DNA from: CAYJAZ01 sp964370095
GTDB lineage: Bacteria; Desulfobacterota; Desulfovibrionia; Desulfovibrionales; Desulfovibrionaceae
DNA: 24,875 nt
Reading direction: 5' to 3'
Assembly (NCBI GenBank): GCA_964370095.1
Contig: CAYJHJ010000030.1
Span: 1-24,875, forward strand
The position numbers and the translations under genes were made by a program. Below, one piece after another: positions 14,913 to 22,187 of the stretch (positions are counted from its first letter, which is position 1; each line of letters starts with the position of its first letter). The notes under the pieces are model-generated. The model worked only from the letters and a program-made list of their open reading frames with translations, had not been told where the DNA came from and did not search any database.

Positions 14913-16367
14913 TTATTCAACCCTATAGTTAGGGGCTTCTTTTGTGATAATAACGTCGTGAACGTGGCTTTCACGCAAGCCTGCTGAACTAATTTCAACA
15001 AGATTTGCTGTTTTATGGAGTGTTTCAAGGTCTTTTGCACCGCAATAGCCCATACCTGAACGAAGTCCGCCTATCATTTGATAGATGGTTTCTGAAACAG
15101 GGCCTTTGTATGGAACACGCCCAACAATGCCTTCAGGAACGAGTTTTTTAGATTTTTCTTGGAAGTAACGATCGGAAGAACCGTCTTTCATAGCATCTAT
15201 TGAACCCATTCCGCGATATACTTTATATGTTCTGCCTTGATAAAGCATTGTTTCACCCGGGCTTTCTTCTGTGCCTGCAAAAAGTGAACCCGCCATCACA
15301 GTGTTTGCACCAACCGCCAAGGCTTTTGCAACATCGCCTGAATATTTAATTCCGCCGTCTGCTACAATACATTTATTAAATTCTTTTGCAGCTTTTACTG
15401 TTTCAATAATAGCTGTGATTTGCGGAACACCAACACCGGAAACTACACGAGTAGTACAGATTGAACCGGGCCCAATACCAACTTTTACGGCATCTGCACC
15501 TGCTTTAAATAAAGCTTTTGCACCTTCATAAGTGGCAACATTTCCGGCAATCAATTGTGCTTTTGGGAAAGAAGAGCGTATAGCCTCTATTGTGCGAATA
15601 ATGTTTACTGAATGCCCATGAGCTGAATCTAAAACTAAAACATCAACCCCTGCAGCCAATAATTCGCTGGCTCGATATTCACTTTCAGCACCCACTCCGA
15701 TGGCTCCGCCAACACGTAAACGCCCATTATCATCTTTGCATGCATCAGGATATTTTTGAACTTTATCTATATCTTTTATGGTGATAAGCCCTTTAAGTGC
15801 ATTGTTTTCATCAACATCAAGAAGCTTTTCAATGCGATGTGTGTGCAGGTGATGTTTAGCTTCTTCTAAAGTTGTACCTAAAGGAACAGTAACTAAGCCT
15901 TCGGCTGTCATCACTTCACTTACCAAAACCTTGCCAGCATCATCCACAAAACGCACATCGCGGTTAGTAAGAATACCAACAAGCTCATTATTGCGCACAA
16001 CAGGCAAGCCTGAAACACGAAAATCTTTCATAAGATCAAGAGCAGCTTGAACAGTATCATCAGGCTTGATAGTTACAGGATCTAAAATCATTCCGCTTTC
16101 AGATTTTTTTACTTTTTCAACTTCAAGCCTTTGGCGTGCAACGTCCATATTCTTGTGAACTATGCCTATACCGCCGTTTCTAGCCATTGAAATTGCCATT
16201 GCTGATTCGGTTACAGTATCCATAGCCGCAGATAAAAGAGGAATACCAAGCTTTATTTCAGGTGTGAGGTAGGCACTTACATCAATTAAGTCAGGTGTGA
16301 TTTCTGAATAAGCCGGCACCAATAAGACATCATCAAAAGTTAATGCTTTTCCTAGAATTGTAGCCAC
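14913..16367 (-). CDS. guaB: Inosine-5'-monophosphate dehydrogenase
   Basis: Oxidises IMP to XMP with NAD+, the rate-limiting step towards guanine nucleotides. The 484-residue protein has the barrel start LTFDDVLLVPAYS and two CBS domains from about 93 to 205 (regulatory Bateman module). The catalytic cysteine C304 is in GPGSICTTRVVSG, and GVGVPQ and the flap region follow. The C-terminus ESHVHDVIITKEAPNYRVE is typical. The start is GTG at 16367 with a perfect AAGGAG upstream. It heads the guaB-guaA operon. Confidence 0.98.
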   Translation of the reverse strand: MATILGKALTFDDVLLVPAYSEITPDLIDVSAYLTPEIKLGIPLLSAAMDTVTESAMAISMARNGGIGIVHKNMDVARQRLEVEKVKKSESGMILDPVTIKPDDTVQAALDLMKDFRVSGLPVVRNNELVGILTNRDVRFVDDAGKVLVSEVMTAEGLVTVPLGTTLEEAKHHLHTHRIEKLLDVDENNALKGLITIKDIDKVQKYPDACKDDNGRLRVGGAIGVGAESEYRASELLAAGVDVLVLDSAHGHSVNIIRTIEAIRSSFPKAQLIAGNVATYEGAKALFKAGADAVKVGIGPGSICTTRVVSGVGVPQITAIIETVKAAKEFNKCIVADGGIKYSGDVAKALAVGANTVMAGSLFAGTEESPGETMLYQGRTYKVYRGMGSIDAMKDGSSDRYFQEKSKKLVPEGIVGRVPYKGPVSETIYQMIGGLRSGMGYCGAKDLETLHKTANLVEISSAGLRESHVHDVIITKEAPNYRVE

Positions 16368-16417
16368 AAAAAACTCCTTATTTCTACATTAAAAGAAAGG
16401 ATTTTAAAATTAATATA

Positions 16418-16438
16418 TTATCTTACTCAAGAAGATAA
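16418..16438. promoter_or_regulatory. Dyad in the guaBA leader
   Basis: TTATCTT-ACTCAAG-AAGATAA is a perfect 7 bp inverted repeat. It lies immediately downstream of the predicted guaB transcription start (near 16446) and 51 bp before the start codon. It could be an operator or a leader hairpin. No known guanine riboswitch pattern was recognised. Confidence 0.45.
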
Positions 16439-16452
16439 ATAAAAGATTAAAA

Positions 16453-16481
16453 ATTATAGCTTTAGCACGCACGCTTGTCAA
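16453..16481 (-). promoter_or_regulatory. Perfect-consensus sigma-70 promoter of guaBA
   Basis: On the minus strand, TTGACA (16481-16476), a 17 bp spacer and TATAAT (16458-16453) are all exact consensus. Transcription would start near 16446, giving a leader of about 80 nt. This is the strongest promoter in the window by eye. Confidence 0.85.
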
Positions 16482-16539
16482 ACAAAAAAGATAGCCATAC
16501 AGAAAGAAATTCTTTGCTTTTTTTTCAATATTCTATATT

Positions 16540-17226
16540 ATGAAAAAAATTATACATCTTGGAATTTATGCTATGACGCATGATGTTTTATCAATAACCT
16601 ATGTTTCGCTTGAAATAAGTTTTTTTTCAGTGCTTTTTTCTGCTTTTCTTGGCTTACCACTTGGCTTATGGCTTTGTGGCAACAGCAAATATCGCACTGT
16701 TGTCGGAACTGTTTGCAACGCCTTGCAAGCTTTGCCTACTGTTTTAATAGGGCTTAGCGTATATATGATTCTTTCAAGAAAAGGAATTTTAGGTTTTTTA
16801 GGGCTTATGTATTCCACAAAAGCAATAATTATAGGGCAATGTATTTTAATAACTCCTCTTGTGGCAATTTTAACACAAGCCGCACTTGAAAGACTTGATA
16901 AAAGATATAAAAGAACAGCACTCACTCTAGGTGCAAATAAATGGGAAATGTATAAAGTGCTTTTTATTGAAGCCCGCTTTGCTTTGACTGCCGTGCTGGT
17001 TACTGCTTTTGGAAGAGTGATTGGTGAAATTGGCATAAGCATGATGCTTGGCGGAAATATTGCAGGATATACCAGAACGATGACAACAACAATGTCTTTA
17101 GAATACGATAAAGGTGCTTTTGACCTTGCTATTAATTTAGGACTTGTTTTGCTTGGCATAAGCCTTATTGTTAATGTCTTACTCAAGCTCTTGCAGGGAA
17201 AATCGCAGGAGGTTGACATTGTTTGA
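16540..17226 (+). CDS. tupB: Tungstate-type ABC transporter permease
   Basis: A 228-residue integral membrane permease of the binding-protein-dependent (MetI-like) fold, closest in layout to TupB. About five to six membrane segments are visible, and the ATPase-coupling loop (EAA-like) reads RTALTLGANKWEMYKVLFIEARFALT. IGEIGISMMLGGNI and TRTMTTTMSLEYDKGAFD are features of tungstate/molybdate-like Tup permeases. Substrate assignment rests on this resemblance. No binding protein gene (tupA) precedes it; the next gene upstream is the divergent guaB. The ATG at 16540 lacks a ribosome site. The in-frame ATG at 16573, after a GGAA, is an alternative start that still keeps the first membrane segment. 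Confidence 0.82.
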   Translation: MKKIIHLGIYAMTHDVLSITYVSLEISFFSVLFSAFLGLPLGLWLCGNSKYRTVVGTVCNALQALPTVLIGLSVYMILSRKGILGFLGLMYSTKAIIIGQCILITPLVAILTQAALERLDKRYKRTALTLGANKWEMYKVLFIEARFALTAVLVTAFGRVIGEIGISMMLGGNIAGYTRTMTTTMSLEYDKGAFDLAINLGLVLLGISLIVNVLLKLLQGKSQEVDIV

Positions 17227-17863
17227 AATCAATAAGCTCACAAAAGTAATTCAAGGAAAGAAGATTCTAAGCATAAATTATCTTCACCTTGAAAAAGGAA
17301 AACTGCATAGCTTAAGAGGACAAAACGGAGCAGGCAAAACCACGCTTTTACATATACTTGCATTGTTAAGCTCACCAAGTTCAGGCACAGTAAAATTTTT
17401 TGGTGAAAATATTAATTATAGTTCAGAAAAAGAATTACTAAAGCTAAGAAAAGATATTGTGCTTATGGAGCAAATGCCGATTATGTTTTCAGGTTCGGTT
17501 GCAAAAAACATTTGTTTTGGCTTAAAAGCACGTAAGTTTTCTAAAATTGAGCAAGAAAAAAAACTTGATGAAGTTTTGGAACTTTTGGAAATCAAGCACT
17601 TAAAAGATTACAGGGCAAACACACTTTCCGGCGGTGAAACACAAAGGGTGGCACTTGCAAGAACATTGATACTAGAGCCAAAATGCCTTATACTTGATGA
17701 ACCTACTGCAAGCCTTGATAAATCAAGCCGTGAGCTTATAGAAAAAATTTTAAAAAACCTCACACCAAAATACACATTAATAATGACAACACATAGCGAA
17801 GAACAAAATGCACTTCTTTCGCAAAATACAATCACATTAGATAATGGACTTTTAGTAAAATAA
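17219..17863 (+). CDS. tupC: Tungstate-type ABC transporter ATPase
   Basis: A 214-residue ABC ATPase that would power the adjacent permease. Walker A GQNGAGKTT, signature LSGGETQRVALARTL, Walker B CLILDEPTASLD and the switch H in IMTTHSEEQ are present. I chose TTG 17219 as the start, because a strong AGGAGG lies six bases before it and the protein then begins MFEINKLTKV as expected of the family. This makes an 8 bp overlap with tupB and suggests translational coupling. The stop overlaps the start of queH (TAATGA). Confidence 0.86.
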   Translation: MFEINKLTKVIQGKKILSINYLHLEKGKLHSLRGQNGAGKTTLLHILALLSSPSSGTVKFFGENINYSSEKELLKLRKDIVLMEQMPIMFSGSVAKNICFGLKARKFSKIEQEKKLDEVLELLEIKHLKDYRANTLSGGETQRVALARTLILEPKCLILDEPTASLDKSSRELIEKILKNLTPKYTLIMTTHSEEQNALLSQNTITLDNGLLVK

Positions 17864-18393
17864 TGAAAAAAGTATTACTCCATGCCTGCTGTGCACCCTG
17901 TGCTTTAATGCCGCATAAACACCTAAGCAAAGAATATGAAGTTACGCTCATTTTTTATAACCCAAATATTCACCCAAAAGAAGAGTTTGAAAAAAGACGA
18001 GATACTTTTCTTTACTTTGTAAAAAACGATACTATTAATTATATAAATGAGGAAAAGTGTTTTAGCTATCAAGGCTTTGAAACATGGGCACAAAATATGC
18101 CCACACTTGAGTTTCCAAAACGCTGCTTTAATTGCTATACCCCACGAATTGAAGAAAGCGCAAAAAAAGCAAAAAAACTTGGCTTTGAAGCATTTACAAC
18201 TTCTTTGCTTTATTCACGTTATCAGCAACACGATATTATTATTGAGCAAGGAAAAGCTTTTGCACAAAAATATGGTGTGGAATTTATTGGAAGAGATTTT
18301 CGCCCCTATTGGTATGACGGAATTAAACTTTCAAAAGAAAAAAATATGTATAGACAGAAATATTGCGGTTGCGGTTTGCCTGAAAAAAGTTAA
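17863..18393 (+). CDS. queH: Epoxyqueuosine reductase QueH
   Basis: Performs the last step of queuosine synthesis, reducing epoxyqueuosine in tRNA; it is the non-orthologous replacement for QueG (DUF208 family). The 176-residue protein opens with LLHACCAPCALMP, the paired cysteines C9-C10 and C13. RCFNCYTPRIEESAKKAK follows in the middle and a C-terminal YCGCG completes the cysteine set that binds the iron-sulfur cluster and metal. FTTSLLYSRYQQHD and FIGRDFRPYWYDGI are family motifs. The start codon overlaps the tupC stop by one base. No other queuosine gene is in the window. Confidence 0.93.
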   Translation: MKKVLLHACCAPCALMPHKHLSKEYEVTLIFYNPNIHPKEEFEKRRDTFLYFVKNDTINYINEEKCFSYQGFETWAQNMPTLEFPKRCFNCYTPRIEESAKKAKKLGFEAFTTSLLYSRYQQHDIIIEQGKAFAQKYGVEFIGRDFRPYWYDGIKLSKEKNMYRQKYCGCGLPEKS

Positions 18394-18447
18394 CAATTTT
18401 TTAACAAACAAACAAGATCCACGTTTCTTGTGAGTAAGGATAACAAT

Positions 18448-19029
18448 ATGCTAAGCACAAAAAGATTAAATATATTTCAAGAAGAAAAAGAAGATTTAAT
18501 AAAATTTCATGGGCACTTTTGCGGAGGGCTTTCACTTGGTATGCGTGCAGTAGCACTTGCAAAAGATTTACTTAATTTTCAAAATGACGATCTTATGGTT
18601 ATTGCCGAAACAGATATGTGCGGGCTTGATGCTATTCAGTTTCTTTGTTCTTGCACTTATGGCAAAGGCAATCTTATTCATAAAGATTATGGGAAAAATG
18701 CCTTTACTTTTTATGACCATCAACAGAAAAAAGCAGTAAGGCTTATACTAAAGCCAAGGGTTTTTGAAGCTATTCAAGAAGCAAAAGCAAAAGAAAGTGA
18801 GTTCAAAGCTCTTATAGAAGAAGATGAAAAAAATATTTACTTCCTTATTGATGACGATGTTCTTTTTTCATATAAAGAAGTTCCTTACACTCCGCCCAAA
18901 AAAGCACAAATCCTTCAAAGCTTTGTGTGCGAAAGTTGTGGGGAAGAAATGATGGAATCAAGGGCAAGGCATTATGCAGGAAAAACATTATGTATTCCTT
19001 GCTTTAGCGAAGTTGAACAAAAAATTTAA
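18448..19029 (+). CDS. FmdE-family protein with C-terminal zinc finger
   Basis: A 193-residue protein of the FmdE family (named after a protein co-induced with formylmethanofuran dehydrogenase of methanogens). The N-terminal domain shows FHGHFCGGLSLGMRAVALAK and DMCGLDAIQFLCSCTYGKGNL with KDYGKNAFTFYDH. These conserved His/Cys residues suggest metal binding. The C-terminal finger is CESCGEEMMESRARHYAGK plus TLCIPC. The exact function is not established. Its position after a tungstate-type transporter suggests a link to tungsten or molybdenum enzymes, which is an inference. I chose ATG 18448, because AAGGAT lies upstream; an in-frame GTG at 18430 lies before that site. Confidence 0.85.
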   Translation: MLSTKRLNIFQEEKEDLIKFHGHFCGGLSLGMRAVALAKDLLNFQNDDLMVIAETDMCGLDAIQFLCSCTYGKGNLIHKDYGKNAFTFYDHQQKKAVRLILKPRVFEAIQEAKAKESEFKALIEEDEKNIYFLIDDDVLFSYKEVPYTPPKKAQILQSFVCESCGEEMMESRARHYAGKTLCIPCFSEVEQKI

Positions 19030-19050
19030 AGAAATATTAAGGAAATATTT

Positions 19051-19227
19051 ATGAAAATGGCAATTATACGCGGCATGGTTTTAGGCGGGTCTTTAGGAAT
19101 TTTTGCTGCTTTATTCGGCTTTTCAGAAGTTATGCCAAGAACAGCCCTTTTTGGAACTATCGTAGGTGCTTTAGCCGGTTACAGTGCAGAAAAAATAAAA
19201 ATCAGCAGGTCAAAATCAAAAAAATAA
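19051..19227 (+). CDS. Small membrane protein, unknown
   Basis: A 58-residue protein beginning MKMAIIRGMVLGGSLGIFAA. It has AAGGAA nine bases before the ATG, 21 bp after the FmdE-like gene, and it ends one base before the thiL start. Two short hydrophobic glycine-rich segments, about residues 4-24 and 31-45, are separated by SEVMPR. The tail KIKISRSKSKK is strongly basic and probably cytoplasmic. It looks like a two-helix hairpin membrane peptide. Tight spacing on both sides and a good ribosome site support real translation. No family recognised. Confidence 0.75.
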   Translation: MKMAIIRGMVLGGSLGIFAALFGFSEVMPRTALFGTIVGALAGYSAEKIKISRSKSKK

Positions 19228-19228
19228 C

Positions 19229-20206
19229 ATGTCTGAAAACGAAATATTAAAGCTTATCCATAATTATTTTCCAAACAAAGATAATAAGCATATACTTGCA
19301 AGAGGCGATGACTGTGCTGTCTTAGAGCTTGATAAGCAGTCTTCGCACATTGTTATAACTACAGATATCTTTGTGGAAAATTCTCATTTCAAAAGCTCAT
19401 ATTTTTCACCAAAAGCTATTGGATATAAAGCACTTGCCGTTAATATTTCGGATATTTACTCTATGGGAGCAAGCCCTTTTTCAGCACAACTTGCACTTTC
19501 TTTTCCAAAAAACTATTCTAAAAATCACTTGGAAGAAATTATTTCATCAATGGCAGAACTTTCTAAAGAGCATGATATTTTACTTTCAGGTGGCGATTTA
19601 TCTAGAACAGACGTGCTCTATCTCAGCATAACTTTACTGGGTTTGAAAGATAAAGAAGTGAAGCTTTACAGAAATCAAGGAAAAATCTCTGATATAGTCT
19701 ATATAGTAGGAGATATCGGACTTTCACGCCTTGCCCTCACATTGCTTGAAGAAATAAAGCTTTCTGTAAAAGAAATAGAAGAAAAATATCCTTTAGCTTT
19801 AAATGCACATTTCTATCCTGAATTACACAAAGAAAGTTCAATGCAAATAGCTGATTTTGCAAAGAAACACCAAAATTATGCTTTTTCGCTTATGGATCTT
19901 TCTGACGGTTTGGCAAAAGATTTGCCTAGACTTGTTGAAAACTATGGTATAAAACTTTGTTTAGATAAAAAAACTCTTAATAAAGAATTGCTTGCTTATT
20001 TTAATAACGATACACAAAAAGCCCTTGAGTTTGCAATAGCAGGCGGTGAAGATTATGCATTATTAGGCACTTGCCCAAAAGAGCTTTGGAACAATTTTCA
20101 AAGTACTTGCCCAAAAGCAAAGCAAATAGGCACAATAGTTGAGAATAAAGGAATTTTTCTCAATGCTAAAGAGATAAAACTTAAAGGCTTTGACCATTTT
20201 GCATAA
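19229..20206 (+). CDS. thiL: Thiamine-monophosphate kinase
   Basis: Phosphorylates thiamine monophosphate to thiamine pyrophosphate, the last step of cofactor synthesis. The 325-residue protein is of the PurM/ThiL superfamily. Visible motifs are ARGDDCAVLEL, VITTDIFVENSHF, AVNISDIYSMGASP, LLSGGDLSRTD, SLMDLSDGLAKDL and the C-terminal AGGEDYALLGT, all typical of ThiL and covering the ATP, Mg and TMP sites. It starts one base after the small membrane protein gene. It is the last gene of the six-gene operon. Repeat sequence begins two bases after its stop. Confidence 0.95.
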   Translation: MSENEILKLIHNYFPNKDNKHILARGDDCAVLELDKQSSHIVITTDIFVENSHFKSSYFSPKAIGYKALAVNISDIYSMGASPFSAQLALSFPKNYSKNHLEEIISSMAELSKEHDILLSGGDLSRTDVLYLSITLLGLKDKEVKLYRNQGKISDIVYIVGDIGLSRLALTLLEEIKLSVKEIEEKYPLALNAHFYPELHKESSMQIADFAKKHQNYAFSLMDLSDGLAKDLPRLVENYGIKLCLDKKTLNKELLAYFNNDTQKALEFAIAGGEDYALLGTCPKELWNNFQSTCPKAKQIGTIVENKGIFLNAKEIKLKGFDHFA

Positions 20207-20207
20207 A

Positions 20208-20278
20208 AGTATAGATTTTGGCTTTTTGCACATAAAAGGGTATAAAAATATATGAGAAAAATGAATTTAGCAAAACTT
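20208..20278 (+). repeat. Duplicated head of the histidine kinase gene, short copy
   Basis: This 71 bp block matches 20288-20433 but lacks about 75 bp of the dispersed repeat in the middle. It keeps AGTATAGATTTTGGCTTTT at the left and the AAAGGGTATAAAAATATATG leader plus the first nine kinase codons at the right (MRKMNLAKL here, MKKMNLAKL in the real gene). The reading frame ends soon after at a TAG (20286-20288). It is therefore a non-functional fragment of the gene start. Confidence 0.85.
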
Positions 20279-20292
20279 GACATCTATAGTAT

Positions 20293-20382
20293 AGATTTTG
20301 GCTTTTAGCACAAAATCCTCACTTGCAAAAAGCGTGTTTTTTGCTTCGCTCGCTAAAGACTTGTTCACTGCGCTCACATTTT
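20293..20382 (+). repeat. Dispersed ~90 bp hairpin repeat, copy 3
   Basis: Runs from AGATTTTGGC to GCTCACATTT and matches copies 1 and 2. Hairpin 1 is GATTTTG-GCT-TTT-AGC-A-CAAAATC, and hairpin 2 pairs GCAAAAA with TTTTTGC (7 bp, the longest of the three). It lies directly upstream of the kinase ribosome-binding region, inside the longer copy of the 20208-20433 duplication. Confidence 0.8.
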
Positions 20383-20406
20383 ACGCTTGAAAGGGTATAA
20401 AAATAT

Positions 20407-21891
20407 ATGAAAAAAATGAATTTAGCAAAACTTTCCTTGGCAAGTATAGGGTCAGTCGGTATTATTATTTCAATAGTGGCTATTTTTACTTGGCGATCCT
20501 TTGAAAAAGATGAAGAATTTATTTCTTCTTTATACTTTGAAAAAGGCGCAACCACTATTCACCTTATGGAAAGAATATTAAGCTCACGCATGCCGAATAT
20601 TGGAAATAATCCACTGCAAATCTTAGCTGAAGAACTTATCAATGATGGTGAATTTACTTTTGTTACCCTGACCGACAAAGATGGAAAAATAATTATACAC
20701 AGTGATCCAAGTTTTGTTGGCCAAAACTTAGACTTAAGTAATGTTGACAGCAGATTACAAACCAATGACACACCTAAAAGGGCTAAACTGGCTCAAGTTA
20801 AAATTCAAGACAAGCCAAATTATGTTGTTTACAAAGAGCTTACGCCATTTGTTGGCTCGTTTCGCATGAACACTTTTGAACAGGAAAGAAGTCGAAGCAA
20901 AAAACATCACAGAGAAAATAATAGCGAAAATAATAGCGAGGATAGCGAGCCGATTTTCAGAATAAATAATCAAGAATATGAAAGCGTGTTTGCTTTTATT
21001 GGGCAAGACGCAACTTTGCAGACTTTAACCTCCAAGCGTTCAAAGGCTATTCTTATGCTTCTTTCATGTGCTATTCTTTTTGTTGCTCTTGTACTGTTCA
21101 CATTGCTCCAATACGCCCAAAGAAACAGAGAGTTACATAAAAGGCATATTGAAGCCCAAATTCTTGCAGATGAAATGGTAGCAAAAATCCACTCACTTGA
21201 AAAAGATTTAAGGCAAAAAGAAAAACTTGCGGCTATTGGCGACTTGGTTGCAGGTGTTGCCCATGAAATAAGAAATCCGCTCAGCTCCATCAAAGGTTAT
21301 GCAACTTTTTTCAAGCAAAAATTCTCTGCCGATAGCAATGAAAAAAAAGCCGCAAAAATTATGATTGAAGAAATTGAAAGACTTAATAGAGCTATCGACG
21401 ATTTAATTGGTGTGAACAATTCCACTGAAGTGCGCTTGCAAAAAACTTATATAGATGAAATATGCAAAAAAATATGCCTCTTACTTAATCACGAGGCAAA
21501 ACAAAAAAATATCAATCTCTTGTGCCATGAACCACAAAAATCTAAAGAAGACGATTTTCTTACAATGGCTGACCCAGATAGGTTTACACAAGCAGTTTTA
21601 AATATCACACTCAATGCACTTGAATCTTTCACTCAAGAAAAAGAAGATAAAGAGGTAAGTATTGAGCTTTCAAAAACTGATGAAGAGATTATTATAAAAA
21701 TTGAAGACAATGGAACAGGTATTCCTGAAGATATTATTTCACGTATTTTTGACCCCTATTTTACAACAAAAAACCAAGGCACAGGGCTTGGGCTTGTGAT
21801 GTCAAAAAATATTATTGATGCACATAATGCTGAACTTGAGCTAAGTTCAAGCGAAGATGGCACAGTATTTAAAATTATTTTGCCTATATAA
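20407..21891 (+). CDS. Membrane sensor histidine kinase (NtrB/ZraS-like)
   Basis: A 494-residue two-component kinase. Membrane segments lie at about 9-29 and 213-236, bounding a periplasmic sensor of about 180 residues. That sensor has a Cache/PAS-like stretch (FVTLTDKDGKIIIHSD) near 85-100. A charged linker precedes the HisKA dimerisation domain with phospho-acceptor H286 (GDLVAGVAHEIRNPLSS). The ATPase domain shows the N box NITLNALESF, G1 EDNGTGIPEDI, F box FDPYFTTK and G2 GTGLGLVMSK. This style usually pairs with sigma-54 activator response regulators. No response regulator is in the window. A polar low-complexity insert at 161-181 is encoded partly by two exact copies of GAAAATAATAGC (20913-20936). 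The second ATG (20416) is an alternative start. Confidence 0.93.
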   Translation: MKKMNLAKLSLASIGSVGIIISIVAIFTWRSFEKDEEFISSLYFEKGATTIHLMERILSSRMPNIGNNPLQILAEELINDGEFTFVTLTDKDGKIIIHSDPSFVGQNLDLSNVDSRLQTNDTPKRAKLAQVKIQDKPNYVVYKELTPFVGSFRMNTFEQERSRSKKHHRENNSENNSEDSEPIFRINNQEYESVFAFIGQDATLQTLTSKRSKAILMLLSCAILFVALVLFTLLQYAQRNRELHKRHIEAQILADEMVAKIHSLEKDLRQKEKLAAIGDLVAGVAHEIRNPLSSIKGYATFFKQKFSADSNEKKAAKIMIEEIERLNRAIDDLIGVNNSTEVRLQKTYIDEICKKICLLLNHEAKQKNINLLCHEPQKSKEDDFLTMADPDRFTQAVLNITLNALESFTQEKEDKEVSIELSKTDEEIIIKIEDNGTGIPEDIISRIFDPYFTTKNQGTGLGLVMSKNIIDAHNAELELSSSEDGTVFKIILPI

Positions 21892-21912
21892 AAGCAAAGA
21901 AAAGATGAAACA

Positions 21913-21949
21913 AAAGGTGAGTATTTCAAAGGAGATACTCACCTTTTTT
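21913..21949. terminator. Bidirectional terminator between the kinase gene and the fliF-side small gene
   Basis: AAAGGTGAGTAT pairs with ATACTCACCTTT over 12 bp around TTCAAAGGAG, followed by a run of Ts on the plus strand (to 21949). On the minus strand the stem is followed by TTTTGTTTC. It begins 21 bp after the kinase stop and lies 19 bp beyond the stop of the minus-strand small gene, so it can end both convergent transcripts. Confidence 0.9.
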
Positions 21950-21968
21950 AGATTTTATTAGTGTTAAT

Positions 21969-22187
21969 TTATGTATTTGAGCTTTCAAGCCATTTTCGTA
22001 TAATTCTTAAAGCCATATCCATATTTTTCTGGGCTTTTTCTAAGGTAAGCAGCTTCATTTCTTCTAATTTCTGTTTGTCTTCTAAAACACTTATTGCCCT
22101 TTCTTTTGAGTTGAAGGCAGCAGCAACATTTGATCGGGTTGCCGGTGTATTTATTGTGCTAGGCAGCTTTTGCTTTTGTTGTGTCAT
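21969..22187 (-). CDS. Small protein ending in a FliF-like FliG-binding helix
   Basis: A 72-residue ORF that starts inside the end of fliF (29 bp overlap, different frame) and stops just before a terminator. AAGGG lies nine bases before its ATG. The N-terminal ~25 residues are polar and probably disordered. Residues 27-55 form a charged, probably helical segment. The end (KAQKNMDMALRIIRKWLESS) aligns without gaps to the FliF C-terminal tail (AERNMEHTISIVRDWMNDT), sharing A, N-M, I, R and W. In flagellar biology this FliF tail is the helix bound by FliG. Overlap, ribosome site, terminator and the motif all support a real gene. No named family recognised. Function is inferred to be an accessory FliG-binding peptide. 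Confidence 0.72.
   Translation of the reverse strand: MTQQKQKLPSTINTPATRSNVAAAFNSKERAISVLEDKQKLEEMKLLTLEKAQKNMDMALRIIRKWLESSNT

Noticed and set aside
16599..17219. A 206-codon minus-strand reading frame opposite tupB
   Set aside because: tupB on the other strand has a convincing permease sequence. The antisense frame has no family resemblance and a composition typical of a shadow frame.
18047..18433. A 128-codon frame overlapping queH
   Set aside because: It lies in another frame of a clearly assigned queH gene and shows no motif or ribosome site.
20098..20555. Two minus-strand frames sharing the segment SFAKFIF-IYFYTL
   Set aside because: The similarity is the antisense image of the duplicated kinase gene head at 20208-20433, not a pair of paralogous proteins.
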